In this document: one piece after another, positions 1 through 8,940 of the stretch
Position numbering within the stretch: the first letter of the stretch is position 1
Layout of the letters: each line of letters begins with the position of its first letter
Notes under the pieces: generated by a model
The model's input: the letters and a program-made list of their open reading frames with translations, nothing else
Databases searched by the model: none
What the model was told of the DNA's origin: nothing
NCBI GenBank assembly: GCA_964636705.1
Contig: CAZWUJ010000007.1
Coordinates: 75,273-139,272, forward strand
Source of the DNA: VXRJ01 sp964636705
GTDB taxonomy: Bacteria; Acidobacteriota; Vicinamibacteria; Vicinamibacterales; UBA8438
Direction: 5' to 3'
DNA: 64,000 bases
Translations under genes and position numbers: made by a program

Positions 1-41
1 TGGCGTGCGGAAGAGACTCCGCCGCGAGCCATCACTCCAAC

Positions 42-377
42 CTACGGGCCGGCCGGACCCGCATCCTCCACCTTGATCAGGGGCCGTAGCCGCAGAAAGG
101 TGCGTTCACCGATGCCGCGAATGTTCATCAGATCCTCCACCTTGGTGAACGGCTGCTCGCTACGGTATTCAAGAATCAACTCGGCGGTTCGTGGACCAAT
201 GCCGGGAAGCGCCTCGAGCTCCGCCGCCGTTGCGGTATTCAGATCGACCTGCTCCTCCGGTGGCGGAGCCTCCTGCTGCGCCGGTGTTTGTGTCTGTTGG
301 GCCGCAGCAGGTCCCGCGGCGACCGAAGCCACGAGCAGTCCTGCGCAGACGGCCCCGAGAATCAAGGTCCGAGTCAC
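42..377 (-). CDS. ComEA-like helix-hairpin-helix protein, exported
   Basis: A 111-residue protein. It begins with a hydrophobic signal-like segment (about residues 3-25, ending AAGPAAAQQ), followed by a Gln/Pro/Glu-rich linker and a C-terminal tandem helix-hairpin-helix domain with the typical VDLNTATAAELEALPGIG core and a second hairpin (NIRGIGERTF). This layout is that of ComEA, the periplasmic DNA-binding protein of natural transformation, and of small ComEA-like proteins of unknown role. I chose the GTG at 377 because GGAGG lies about 6 bases upstream and the signal peptide starts there; the frame stays open further upstream, but that part has no protein-like character. No comEC or comF is seen in the window, so a competence role is only inferred. 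Confidence 0.8.
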   Translation of the reverse strand: MTRTLILGAVCAGLLVASVAAGPAAAQQTQTPAQQEAPPPEEQVDLNTATAAELEALPGIGPRTAELILEYRSEQPFTKVEDLMNIRGIGERTFLRLRPLIKVEDAGPAGP

Positions 378-819
378 GATGCACCTCCGTCTTCCAGTGC
401 TGCCTGCCGGCGGCTTTCCTCCTCGACCGGGTCCGCTGCCCTGCCGGGAGCAGCATGTATTGAGGTCCAGGTACCGCCGGCTCGTGCCGGCAGGGCTGCG
501 ACGAGACAGGAGCAAGAACCGTGCCATTCGACCCGCGACCACCCCCACAGGCGATCTCTTGCTTCTCCCTGGACGCGGGCAGCCGTGCCGGGCGAGCCGG
601 AGGCAGTCCCCGCCGGGATCGCGCCACCTGTCGCGGTCTTGAGCGGCAACCGCAGTTGACGCCCGGATGCGATGCACCGGCTTCGGCCGCCGCGTCGGGA
701 CAAGGTTCTCGCTGCCGTTCCGGACCCAACTCGCAGTGAGTCAGCCCGCAACCCGGGTTAACACGCCGGCGGACAGAGGTGAATATAATGCGGCGGCGCA
801 CCCATTCCGAGGAGGCCCG
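378..819. other. 442-bp intergenic stretch, no gene recognised
   Basis: This stretch separates the divergent ComEA-like and metallo-beta-lactamase genes. Several open frames cross it on both strands, as expected at this GC content, but none has a ribosome-binding site, a domain or a plausible protein composition. The only signal I see is a perfect TATAAT at 784-789, with a TTAACA 20 bp upstream, in front of the gene starting at 820. Confidence 0.5.
758..789 (+). promoter_or_regulatory. Candidate promoter of the metallo-hydrolase gene
   Basis: TTAACA (758-763) and a perfect TATAAT (784-789) are separated by 20 bp, longer than the usual 16-18. The -10 is therefore convincing and the -35 weak. 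The start codon follows at 820 with GGAGG in front of it. Confidence 0.4.
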
Positions 820-1881
820 ATGATCCCCTGTGCCAGGTGTCGTCGTTTCAATCGGCCCACGCCCGCCCTGTCGGCCGGACTGTTTGCGCTCGCGTTCACC
901 ATACCGACCGCGGCCCAGACCTCAGGGGGCACGCTCGACATCTACTGGATCGATGTCGAAGGGGGCGCAGCGACCCTGGTTGTCACGCCGGAGCGCGAGT
1001 CGATTCTGATGGACACGGGGTGGCCCCGGCCGGACGGCCGCGACACGGAGCGCATTCTGGCGGCGATGGAAGACGCTGGCCTGTCGGAACTGGACTACGT
1101 GCTGATAAGCCACTTTCACACCGATCACGTCGGTGGCGTCGGCGCCTTGGCCGAACGCGTCGCGATCGGCCAACTGGTAGACCATGGCGACAGCGTCGAA
1201 CTGAATCGGGAGTCCGGCCGCGCCCTCTGGGACGACTACACGGCGGTGGCCGAGGGACGCCGACGGAGTGTTGCGCCGGGCGACAAGCTGCCGCTGCGCC
1301 GGATCGAGCTGTCGTTCGTTGCGTCGCACCGGTCGCTCATCGAGAGTCTCGAGCCGAGGGGACCGAATCCGCTATGCCGTGGGGTCGGCGAGATTGAGCC
1401 GGACATGGGCGAGAATGGCCACAGCCTTGGTTACCTGCTCTCGTTCGGCGCGTTCCAGTTCCTGAACCTGGGCGACCTGACACCCGATCGCGAGTACGCC
1501 CTCGCCTGCCCGGAGAACCGCCTCGGCGTCGTCGACCTCTATCAGGCCCCCCATCATGGGGGCTACGGTGCGATCCGCCCGGAACTCACCGGCGCGTTGC
1601 GTCCGACGGTAGTGGTGATCAACAACGGTCCGCGCAAAGGGGGCACGCCCGACTCGCTCGCCGTGGCGCAGCAGACTGCCGGTATCGAGGACGTCTGGCA
1701 GTCACACCTGGCGCTGGCGGACGACGCGGCATTCAACACGGAGGAGGCGCTGATCGCCAACTTGACCGAGGAAGACGATTGCGCCGGTCACTGGATCAAG
1801 GCGACAGTGGCGCCGGATGGCCGAAGCTGGACGATGACCAATGCCCGGACCGGCCACACGCGAAGCTACATGTCGCGATAG
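820..1881 (+). CDS. Secreted metallo-beta-lactamase-fold hydrolase, ComEC-C-terminal type
   Basis: A 353-residue protein with a signal peptide (hydrophobic stretch about residues 16-32, cleavage near TAAQT). The metallo-beta-lactamase core motif HFHTDHVGG sits near residue 95, with later metal-ligand regions LNLGD and APHHGG. The APHHGG form and the overall order resemble the hydrolase domain that ends ComEC, and stand-alone exported relatives of it. I chose the ATG at 820 because of GAGGAGG just upstream and the signal peptide. The ComEA-like gene lies divergently across a 442-bp gap, which fits a shared DNA-handling theme but does not prove it. The substrate is unknown. Confidence 0.75.
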   Translation: MIPCARCRRFNRPTPALSAGLFALAFTIPTAAQTSGGTLDIYWIDVEGGAATLVVTPERESILMDTGWPRPDGRDTERILAAMEDAGLSELDYVLISHFHTDHVGGVGALAERVAIGQLVDHGDSVELNRESGRALWDDYTAVAEGRRRSVAPGDKLPLRRIELSFVASHRSLIESLEPRGPNPLCRGVGEIEPDMGENGHSLGYLLSFGAFQFLNLGDLTPDREYALACPENRLGVVDLYQAPHHGGYGAIRPELTGALRPTVVVINNGPRKGGTPDSLAVAQQTAGIEDVWQSHLALADDAAFNTEEALIANLTEEDDCAGHWIKATVAPDGRSWTMTNARTGHTRSYMSR

Positions 1882-1900
1882 GCACTGACCGGCGCTACGG

Positions 1901-1906
1901 TATAGT
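1901..1906 (+). promoter_or_regulatory. -10-like TATAGT before lldP
   Basis: TATAGT lies 31 bp before the lldP start in a 56-bp gap. No good -35 is seen at the usual distance. A GGGAGGA ribosome-binding site precedes the ATG and can pair with the CTCCC just after it, a very short hairpin that may be chance. Confidence 0.3.
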
Positions 1907-1937
1907 AGGCGGCCATACTTAAGGGAGGACTCCCTCG

Positions 1938-3737
1938 ATGCTGACGGTCCTGTCGTTGCTTCCAATCATTGTCGTAGCGGTTTTTCTGGTCGGACTCCGG
2001 TGGCCGGCGAGCCGCGCGATGCCGCTCTCATACATCACCGCGGTCGTACTGGCGCTCGTCGTCTGGCAAGTGCCGGGCCTCCAGGTGGTGGCGGCGAGCG
2101 TCAACGGCCTGATCGTCGCCCTCACGCTGCTCTACATCATCTTCGGAGCCATCCTTCTGCTCAACACGCTGCAGGAAAGCGGCGCAATTCGGGCGATTCG
2201 GCAGGGGTTCACCGATATCACCCCCGACCGCCGGGTGCAGGTGATCATCATCGCCTGGCTCTTCGGCGCGTTCATCGAGGGCTCCGCCGGTTTCGGAACG
2301 CCCGCCGCGGTGGCCGTTCCCCTGCTGGTCGGCCTCGGATTCCCCGGGATGGCGGCCGTCACCGCCGGCATGATCATCCAGAGCACGCCGGTGAGCTTTG
2401 GCGCTCTGGGAACCCCGATTCTGGTAGGCGTCAACACCGGACTGAGCGCCGGGCTCGATCGGGTGCAGGAGGCAGGCTACGTGGCCGGCTGCGCCAGTGC
2501 CGAGACGCTGGCCCAATGCGGTGAGTGGAGCACGTTCCTTGCCTCCATCGGCTTCAAGGTCGCCATCCTGCACGCCATCGCGGGAACGCTCATCCCACTG
2601 ATCCTGGTCGCCTTCATGACGCGGTTCTTCGGGCCGAAACGGTCGGTCTCGGAGGGACTGCAGGTCTGGCCGTTTGCCATCTTCGCGGCACTCGCGATGA
2701 CCGTACCCTACCTCGCCGCCGGCTACTTCCTCGGACCCGCCTTCCCCGCCCTGATCGGAAGCATGGCAGGCCTTGCCATCGTGGTCACCGCCGCGCGAGC
2801 CGGGTTTCTGGTACCGAGAGCCGAGCATGTCTGGGAGTTCGACGCGAAAGAGAACTGGCCGGGCGAATGGACCGGCACGATTGAAGTGAAGGATACGGCT
2901 CACGCCAGCGGATCGATGGGTCTGGCCAAGGCCTGGTCGCCCTACGTCATCGTGGCGCTGCTGCTGCTCGGTTCGCGCCTTGTGCCTCCGCTGCAGGCGG
3001 CGCTGCAGTCGTGGACCATCACATGGCCCGACATGTTCGGCACGTCGATCTCCGCCAACGCCGTGCAGCCACTCTATTTGCCTGGCTTCCTCTTCATACT
3101 CACGTCGCTAATCACGTTCGTCCTCCACGGCATCCCGGGCGCAGCATACAAGCGCGCCTGGGGCACGTCGCTGAAGGTGACGGCGGCCGCGTCCGTCGCC
3201 TTGGTCTTTACCGTGCCGATGGTCCAGGTCTTCCTGAACAGCATGGGCGGCGCCGCGGGTTACGAGCGGATGCCGATCGTGCTGGCCGAGGGCGTCGCCG
3301 CCCTGGCCGGCGGCGCCTGGCCGATCTTCTCGCCGTTCATCGGCGGGATCGGCGCTGCCGTCGCCGGAAGCAACACGGTGAGCAACATGATGTTCTCGCT
3401 TTTCCAGTTCGACATGGGAGGGCGCATCATGGTCGATCCGACCTGGATCGTCGCCCTTCAGGCCATCGGCGGCGCGGCTGGCAACATGATCTGCGTCCAC
3501 AACGTCGTTGCCGCTTCGGCGGTGGTCGGCCTCCTCGGCCGGGAGGGCGCGGTCATCAGGATGACCGTGATCCCGTTCGTCTACTACGCGCTCCTGCCCG
3601 GCTCCCTCGGCTATCTGTTCGTGTCGTACGCCACGAGCGGGCTGATGAACGTCGGGACGTTGCTCGTTGCACTGATCGCGGCCCTCGCGATCTACATGAT
3701 CGTACGGCACGGCAGCCGCCCGGCGACGGCGGGCTAG
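1938..3737 (+). CDS. lldP: L-lactate permease (LctP/LldP family)
   Basis: A 599-residue polytopic membrane protein of the lactate permease family. It has a dozen or more hydrophobic helices, the conserved early region GAFIEGSAGFGTP, the GALGTPI segment, and the late GSNTVSNMMF region typical of LctP. It probably imports L-lactate or glycolate with protons. It is slightly longer than the usual 530-560 residues, from loops near residues 185-200 and 300-330. No lactate dehydrogenase operon (lldD or lutABC) lies next to it; the next gene, 22 bp downstream, encodes a cupin. The ATG at 1938 has GGGAGGA about 10 bases upstream. Confidence 0.92.
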   Translation: MLTVLSLLPIIVVAVFLVGLRWPASRAMPLSYITAVVLALVVWQVPGLQVVAASVNGLIVALTLLYIIFGAILLLNTLQESGAIRAIRQGFTDITPDRRVQVIIIAWLFGAFIEGSAGFGTPAAVAVPLLVGLGFPGMAAVTAGMIIQSTPVSFGALGTPILVGVNTGLSAGLDRVQEAGYVAGCASAETLAQCGEWSTFLASIGFKVAILHAIAGTLIPLILVAFMTRFFGPKRSVSEGLQVWPFAIFAALAMTVPYLAAGYFLGPAFPALIGSMAGLAIVVTAARAGFLVPRAEHVWEFDAKENWPGEWTGTIEVKDTAHASGSMGLAKAWSPYVIVALLLLGSRLVPPLQAALQSWTITWPDMFGTSISANAVQPLYLPGFLFILTSLITFVLHGIPGAAYKRAWGTSLKVTAAASVALVFTVPMVQVFLNSMGGAAGYERMPIVLAEGVAALAGGAWPIFSPFIGGIGAAVAGSNTVSNMMFSLFQFDMGGRIMVDPTWIVALQAIGGAAGNMICVHNVVAASAVVGLLGREGAVIRMTVIPFVYYALLPGSLGYLFVSYATSGLMNVGTLLVALIAALAIYMIVRHGSRPATAG

Positions 3738-3759
3738 GCCTCACGGAACGCGACGGGCC

Positions 3760-4158
3760 ATGCGGATCGCGCAACTGGCGGAACTCGCCACTGAGGCGTC
3801 GGACCCGAACACTTTCGTCGGGCAGGCGCGCCTGACTCGTCTGCCAGGACTATCGGACGACCCGGCAGTGCACGGCTTCCGCGTGGAGTTCGAGCCCGCC
3901 GCCCGGACCAACTGGCATACGCACAGCGGCCCTCAACTGCTGATCGTCGTCTCGGGCGCTTGCCGGCTGCAAAAGGACGGTGAGGCGGTGACAGTGCTCG
4001 AGTCGGGTGACGTCGCCTGCATCGCACCGGGAGAACGGCACTGGCACGGCGCGTCGGCGGACGGACCGATGACGCACGTCGCGATCAACATCAACTCGAA
4101 GACGACGTGGCTCGAGCCGGTAAGCGACGCGGAGTATTCCGGCACCGGCGCCGCCTGA
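3760..4158 (+). CDS. Small cupin-domain protein
   Basis: A 132-residue single-domain cupin. Motif 1 is visible as WHTHSGPQLLIVVSG and motif 2 as GDVACIAPGERHWHGA, supplying the His/Glu metal ligands expected of the double-stranded beta-helix fold. It resembles small quercetinase-like or carboxymuconolactone-decarboxylase-associated cupins; no substrate can be read from the sequence. It follows the lactate permease by 22 bp on the same strand, so the two may be co-transcribed. Confidence 0.8.
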   Translation: MRIAQLAELATEASDPNTFVGQARLTRLPGLSDDPAVHGFRVEFEPAARTNWHTHSGPQLLIVVSGACRLQKDGEAVTVLESGDVACIAPGERHWHGASADGPMTHVAININSKTTWLEPVSDAEYSGTGAA

Positions 4159-4180
4159 ACTGGCGCGGCCCGGCGCGCGT

Positions 4181-6016
4181 CTACCAGCCGCAGGTGCGGC
4201 CGGCGTTCTGCTCGTCCAGCCAGTCGCGAAGCGGCGCGAAGTAGTCGAGAATCGCGCCCGCGTCCATCTCGCGGGTGCCCGCAATCGCCTCGAGCGCGTC
4301 CCGCCACGGGCGACTTGCACCCATGCGGAGCAGCGCGCCGAGCCGCTCCCCCGCCTCCCGGCTGCCATAGATCGAGCACCGATGCAGTGGGCCGTCAACT
4401 CCGGCCGCCTCGCATAGTGCGCGGTGGAACTGGAACTGCAGTATGTGCGCCAGGAAGTAGCGCGCATAGGGGACGTTGGCCGGCACGTGGTACTTAGCCC
4501 CCGGGTCGAAGTCGTTCGCGGTCCGCCGCACAGGTGCGCCCACCCCCTGGTACGACTCGCGCAGCCGCCACCATTCCTCGGTGTATCTGCCCGGCGCCAC
4601 CTCGCCGCTGAAGACCTGCCACCGCCACTGATCCACCAGGAGACCGAACGGGAGGAATGCCACCTTGTCGAGCGCCTGCCGCAGCAGAAACGGAATGTCT
4701 CCCGCCGCCCGCGGCACACGGTCGAGCAGCCCTGCTTCCACGAGGTACTCCGGAGTGATCGAGAGGGCTATCGCGTCACCAATGCCCTCGTGGAAACCAT
4801 CGTGCGCGCCCGTCCGGAAGAGCGGATCCTGCCGCCGGTAAGCCCGCTGGTAGTAGGTATGCCCCAGTTCGTGGTGGATCGTGGCGAAGTCCTCCGCCGT
4901 GGGCTCGATACACATCTTGATCCGCAGGTCCTGGTCGTAGTCGATGTTCCAGGCGCTCGCATGACAGACGACTTCCCGATTCGCCGGCCGGACGAACAGG
5001 GAGCGATCCCAGAACGTATCAGGCAGCGGTGCGAACCCGAGGGAACTGAAGAAACGCTCACCGTAACGGACCATCTCGACCGCATCGACATCCTGCCGCT
5101 GCAGTTGCCGCGTGAGATCGACCCCCGAGCCGACCTCGTCGGGCACTACCAGATCGATGACGTTGCCCCAGCTCTGGGCCCACATGTTGCCCAGCAAGTG
5201 CGCGGGAATGGCGCCGTCGGGGGACACGATCGCCGTCCCGTAAGCATCGCCCAACTCCGCGCGAACCAGGCAGTGGAGGGACGCATACAGTGGACGAACC
5301 TGGTCCCAAAGCCGGTCGAGTTCGTCCCGGAAGGCATCGGACTGCATGTCGTACGCCGAACGCCACATCGCGCCCGCATCATCGAAACCAAGCTCCACCG
5401 CCCCGGCGTTCGCGATCTCGACGAACCTTTGATAGCGCCGGCGAAGCGGCACCGCGATTGATCGCCATCCCTCCCAGGCTTCGATCAACTCATCCGTGTC
5501 GCGCGACTGCGCCAGGATGCGCTCCAGCATCGGAAGATCCATGCACCCGTCATCCTGTCCCGCAACTTCTCCGCGGCCTTCGTCCGGACAGTACCGACCC
5601 CGGCCGTACGCCGCCTCCATTTCCGCCTGAATACTCGCCAGCTCCCGTTGCAGGGCTGAGTCGGACGGCGCGACCGCGGCGAGCGACGTTCTAAGCAGCG
5701 TGAGCTTGCGGGACGCCTCCTCCGGCAGTTCCACCTCCGCAAAGCGTGCGGCAGCCGTCGCCAGTTCGGTGGTCGCCCCCATCAGTTCGGCGTTCGCAGC
5801 CGCGGCAAGCGCGTTCGTCTCGTCGGAGATGAAGTTCTGCTGCACCCACGCCGCCCGCTCCGCCGCGATGCGCAACTCCAGCAGCTGCGGTTCAGCTTCC
5901 CCAAGGAACGCCAGCGCGTCGGCCGCGGTCGGCAACGAGGGATTGTCGTCGCCGCACGCAACCAGCACCGTGGCGCCCAGGCAGGCAGCGGCAAACGCGT
6001 TCCGATGCCCCGTCAT
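4181..6016 (-). CDS. M2-family (ACE-like) zinc metallopeptidase, lipoprotein
   Basis: A 611-residue peptidase of family M2, the angiotensin-converting-enzyme family. The zinc motif HHELGH lies near residue 380, with the third ligand in FHEGIGD about 24 residues on. The length is that of one complete catalytic domain. The N-terminus has a short hydrophobic segment ending VACGDD, a lipobox-like site, so the enzyme is probably a lipoprotein acting outside the inner membrane as a peptidyl-dipeptidase. The ATG at 6016 is preceded by GGAGGTGA, which overlaps the last codons of the ABC permease gene; only 4 bp separate the two genes, so they are very likely one operon. Confidence 0.9.
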   Translation of the reverse strand: MTGHRNAFAAACLGATVLVACGDDNPSLPTAADALAFLGEAEPQLLELRIAAERAAWVQQNFISDETNALAAAANAELMGATTELATAAARFAEVELPEEASRKLTLLRTSLAAVAPSDSALQRELASIQAEMEAAYGRGRYCPDEGRGEVAGQDDGCMDLPMLERILAQSRDTDELIEAWEGWRSIAVPLRRRYQRFVEIANAGAVELGFDDAGAMWRSAYDMQSDAFRDELDRLWDQVRPLYASLHCLVRAELGDAYGTAIVSPDGAIPAHLLGNMWAQSWGNVIDLVVPDEVGSGVDLTRQLQRQDVDAVEMVRYGERFFSSLGFAPLPDTFWDRSLFVRPANREVVCHASAWNIDYDQDLRIKMCIEPTAEDFATIHHELGHTYYQRAYRRQDPLFRTGAHDGFHEGIGDAIALSITPEYLVEAGLLDRVPRAAGDIPFLLRQALDKVAFLPFGLLVDQWRWQVFSGEVAPGRYTEEWWRLRESYQGVGAPVRRTANDFDPGAKYHVPANVPYARYFLAHILQFQFHRALCEAAGVDGPLHRCSIYGSREAGERLGALLRMGASRPWRDALEAIAGTREMDAGAILDYFAPLRDWLDEQNAGRTCGW

Positions 6017-6020
6017 CGTC

Positions 6021-6797
6021 TCACCTCCAACGAAACAGGCGCAGGGCCAGCACGAAGCTGGCGCCGGTCCACGCAACTAGTATCAGCAACTCCGGACCGA
6101 TGGTCACAAGCCCCTCGCCATGCAACATGACGCCCCGCAACGCGTCAATCAACGCCGTGAGGGGCATCGCCCGAATGAGCGGCTGCAGGGGGTCCGGATA
6201 GTTGGACGAGGCGAAGAAAACGCCCGACGCTATCCACATCGGGACCATCACAACGTTCATGATGCCCGAGACTCCCTCGATCGTCCGTGGCCTCGCAGCG
6301 GTCAGCAAGCCGATCCCGCCGAAGGTCATTGCACCAACGATCGCGACCAGACCCAAGGTGAGCAAGGATCCCTCGACCGGCGTGCCGAAGACCAGTCGGG
6401 CGACACCCAGCAGGGCCGCAACTTCCAGGACGAGCAGCAGCAGACGCGCCATGACGAGGGATCCCAGATAGTGAGGACGGCGCATCGGCGTTGCAATCAT
6501 GCGTTTGAGGAGCTTGCGTGACCGCTGCACGACTACCGTGAAACCGATACCCCACATCCCGGTCCCCATGATGTTCATCCCGAGCAGACCCGGGATCAAC
6601 CAGTCGACGTACCGATAGCCCGGCGCTGCCGCCGCTTCGTCCGGCCCGTCGAACGCCAGACCGAGAGCCAGTGTCATCAGGATCGGAAACACGAAGACCC
6701 AGAAGATCATCTCCGGCTCACGCACCATCAGCATCAGCCGGCTCAACGTCAGTTCAACGAACGGATGCCGGATCTTCCCCGCGCTTCGTTCACTCAT
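6021..6797 (-). CDS. ABC-2 type exporter, permease subunit
   Basis: A 258-residue membrane protein of the ABC-2 permease family. There is a cytoplasmic N-terminus, a first helix around FWVFVFPILMTLALGL, a large periplasmic loop, and five further hydrophobic segments ending LFRWR. It pairs with the ATPase gene immediately upstream: its ATG at 6797 overlaps the ATPase stop by 8 bp, a sign of translational coupling. The substrate is unknown; relatives export drugs, polysaccharides or lipids. The frame is open 12 codons further upstream, but the overlap-coupled ATG gives the better family start. Confidence 0.85.
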   Translation of the reverse strand: MSERSAGKIRHPFVELTLSRLMLMVREPEMIFWVFVFPILMTLALGLAFDGPDEAAAAPGYRYVDWLIPGLLGMNIMGTGMWGIGFTVVVQRSRKLLKRMIATPMRRPHYLGSLVMARLLLLVLEVAALLGVARLVFGTPVEGSLLTLGLVAIVGAMTFGGIGLLTAARPRTIEGVSGIMNVVMVPMWIASGVFFASSNYPDPLQPLIRAMPLTALIDALRGVMLHGEGLVTIGPELLILVAWTGASFVLALRLFRWR

Positions 6798-7554
6798 CGC
6801 GCAGTTGGTGCCCGGTGAGGGCCACAAAGACATCCTCGAGCGTCGCCCGCGGCGGCTTCGTCACATGCGGCACGCCGATCGTGTCGATCAGTTCGTCCGG
6901 ACTTCCCTGGGCAATCACCCGACCCTCGTCAATGATCACCAGGCGATCGCAAAGCACCTGCGCCTCATCCATGTAGTGCGTAGTCAGGACAATGGTGCCG
7001 CCATCGGCGCGGAACTTCTCGAGCAATGCCCAGAGCTGCCGGCGGGACTGCGGATCCAGCCCGGTCGTCGGCTCGTCGAGGAAAAGCAGATCGGGGTCGC
7101 CGACCAGCGCACAGCCCACCGCAAGGCGCTGCTTCTGCCCGCCGGAGAGCGTGCTGACCCAACTGTTCCGTTTCGCTTCCAGTTCCAGGAGACGGATCAC
7201 TTCCTCGACCGGCCGGCCGCGGGGATAGAACGTGCGAAACAGACGCAGGGTCTCCTCAACCGACAGCCGTTCGTCGAGTTGCGCGTCCTGGAGATGGATG
7301 CCGAGTCGCGCGCGCAGTGCGGGATCGTTCTCTCCCCATGCCGAGCCGAGAACGTGGATCTCGCCGGCGTCGGGCGCGAGAATGCCCTCCAGCATCTCGA
7401 GGACCGTGGTCTTGCCAGCGCCGTTCGGCCCGAGGAGGCCGAAACACTCCCCGCGCCGGATGTCCAGATCCAGCCCCGTGACCGCGACCACGTCGCCGTA
7501 TCGCTTCACGAGACCTCGGCAGGACACCGCCAGGTCCGTTGCGTCGCTGGTCAT
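6790..7554 (-). CDS. ABC-2 type exporter, ATP-binding subunit
   Basis: A 254-residue ABC ATPase with all motifs: Walker A GPNGAGKTT near residue 40, Q-loop, signature LSGGQKQR near residue 138, Walker B LLFLDEPTTGLDP, and the H-loop TTHYMDEA. It resembles the CcmA/DrrA branch that works with ABC-2 permeases. It is the first gene of a three-gene minus-strand unit (ATPase, permease, M2 peptidase). Confidence 0.93.
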   Translation of the reverse strand: MTSDATDLAVSCRGLVKRYGDVVAVTGLDLDIRRGECFGLLGPNGAGKTTVLEMLEGILAPDAGEIHVLGSAWGENDPALRARLGIHLQDAQLDERLSVEETLRLFRTFYPRGRPVEEVIRLLELEAKRNSWVSTLSGGQKQRLAVGCALVGDPDLLFLDEPTTGLDPQSRRQLWALLEKFRADGGTIVLTTHYMDEAQVLCDRLVIIDEGRVIAQGSPDELIDTIGVPHVTKPPRATLEDVFVALTGHQLRDE

Positions 7555-7599
7555 TCCGGTAAGGCCGGACCGGCTGGCGGACCGGTCCGAAACGTCCTC

Positions 7600-8919
7600 C
7601 TAGACACCCAGATGGCGGCTGATCGACGTGTCGGGCCTGACAATCGTGTCGCGCCGGTCGGGACCCGTCGAGATGATCGCGACAGGCACGTCGATGAGTT
7701 GCTCGATTCGGTCCACGTAGGCGCGCGCCGCCGCGGGCAACGCTTCTTCGCTCCGTGCACCCGCCGTGGCCCCCTGCGCCATCCATCCGGGCAGCGTGTC
7801 GTACACGGGCTCGCAGGCCGCGAGACGCGCCACGTCGGCCGGCGGGTAGTCCAGCAACGCGCCGCGGCAGCGGTATCCGGTGCACACCCGCAGCTCTTCG
7901 ACCGTGTCGAGTACGTCCAGCTTCGTCAGTGCGAGAGACTCGATGCCGTTCACGCGCACGGCGTACCGGACCGCGACGGCATCGAACCAGCCGCAACGCC
8001 GCGGGCGGCCCGTCGAAGCGCCGAACTCCTGCCCCAGTGCGCGCAGCCGCGCCGCCGCATCGCCGTTCAATTCCGTTGGGAGTGGACCTCCACCCACGCG
8101 CGTCGTGTAAGCCTTGGCGATCCCCAACACGTCGCCGATCGCGCGCGGCCCGATTCCCAAGCCGGTGCAGACGCCGCCGATCGTGGCGTTCGACGAGGTC
8201 ACATACGGGTACGTACCGTGGTCGACGTCCAGCATCGCCCCCTGGGCCCCCTCGAACAGAATGGGGCGGGCGGCGGCAATCGCCCCGTGCAGATAGCGTG
8301 AAGTGTCAACGACCAGGGGACCAAGCCGCTCCCACTTCGCCACCACCTGGTCGCGGATCGCCCGCCAGTCGACGGGCGCGCCGGGGATGGCTCGGTTGCG
8401 GGCTTCGACATTGGCCCGGACGAGTGCCGTGAGTCGGCCGCCATCGCCTGCGTCCGCGAGGTCGCCTGTCCGGATCCCGCTCCTTGCCGCCTTGTGCTCG
8501 TAGCTCGGCCCGATGCCGCGCGACGTAGTGCCGATCCGGTGCGCACCGAGCCGATCCTCGGATGCTGCCTCCAGATGACGGTGATAAGGAAGGATCACAT
8601 GTGCGCGGTCACTGACCAGCAAGCGACCGACGGTCGAGATGCCGCGGGCATGCAGTTCGTCGATCTCGGCAAAGAGCGCCTCGGGATCCAACACGACGCC
8701 GTTGCCAATGACGCAGGTGACGCCGTTGTGCAGAATGCCCGACGGGATCAGGTGAAGAATGAACTGGTGCCCTTCGACGAAGACCGTATGGCCAGCGTTG
8801 TGCCCTCCCTGCGCACGCGCCACGACGGCGAAGGCTGGCGCGAGAAGATCGACAACCTTCCCTTTGCCCTCGTCGCCCCACTGGGCGCCGAGCACGGCGA
8901 GATTCCCTGTCGCAGCCAT
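7600..8919 (-). CDS. purA: Adenylosuccinate synthetase
   Basis: A 439-residue enzyme catalysing GTP-dependent joining of IMP and aspartate in AMP synthesis. The N-terminal GTP/IMP site GAQWGDEGKGK and the following GGHNAGHT are intact, as are GTTSRGIGP, the FEGAQG region and the C-terminal STGPDR motif. The length is normal. I chose the ATG at 8919; an in-frame TTG four codons earlier is less likely. The start faces the divergent ATPase gene with only 21 bp between start codons if that gene starts at its first ATG. Confidence 0.96.
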   Translation of the reverse strand: MAATGNLAVLGAQWGDEGKGKVVDLLAPAFAVVARAQGGHNAGHTVFVEGHQFILHLIPSGILHNGVTCVIGNGVVLDPEALFAEIDELHARGISTVGRLLVSDRAHVILPYHRHLEAASEDRLGAHRIGTTSRGIGPSYEHKAARSGIRTGDLADAGDGGRLTALVRANVEARNRAIPGAPVDWRAIRDQVVAKWERLGPLVVDTSRYLHGAIAAARPILFEGAQGAMLDVDHGTYPYVTSSNATIGGVCTGLGIGPRAIGDVLGIAKAYTTRVGGGPLPTELNGDAAARLRALGQEFGASTGRPRRCGWFDAVAVRYAVRVNGIESLALTKLDVLDTVEELRVCTGYRCRGALLDYPPADVARLAACEPVYDTLPGWMAQGATAGARSEEALPAAARAYVDRIEQLIDVPVAIISTGPDRRDTIVRPDTSISRHLGV

Positions 8920-8940
8920 CAGCGTGCGCAAAAGCTGTGG

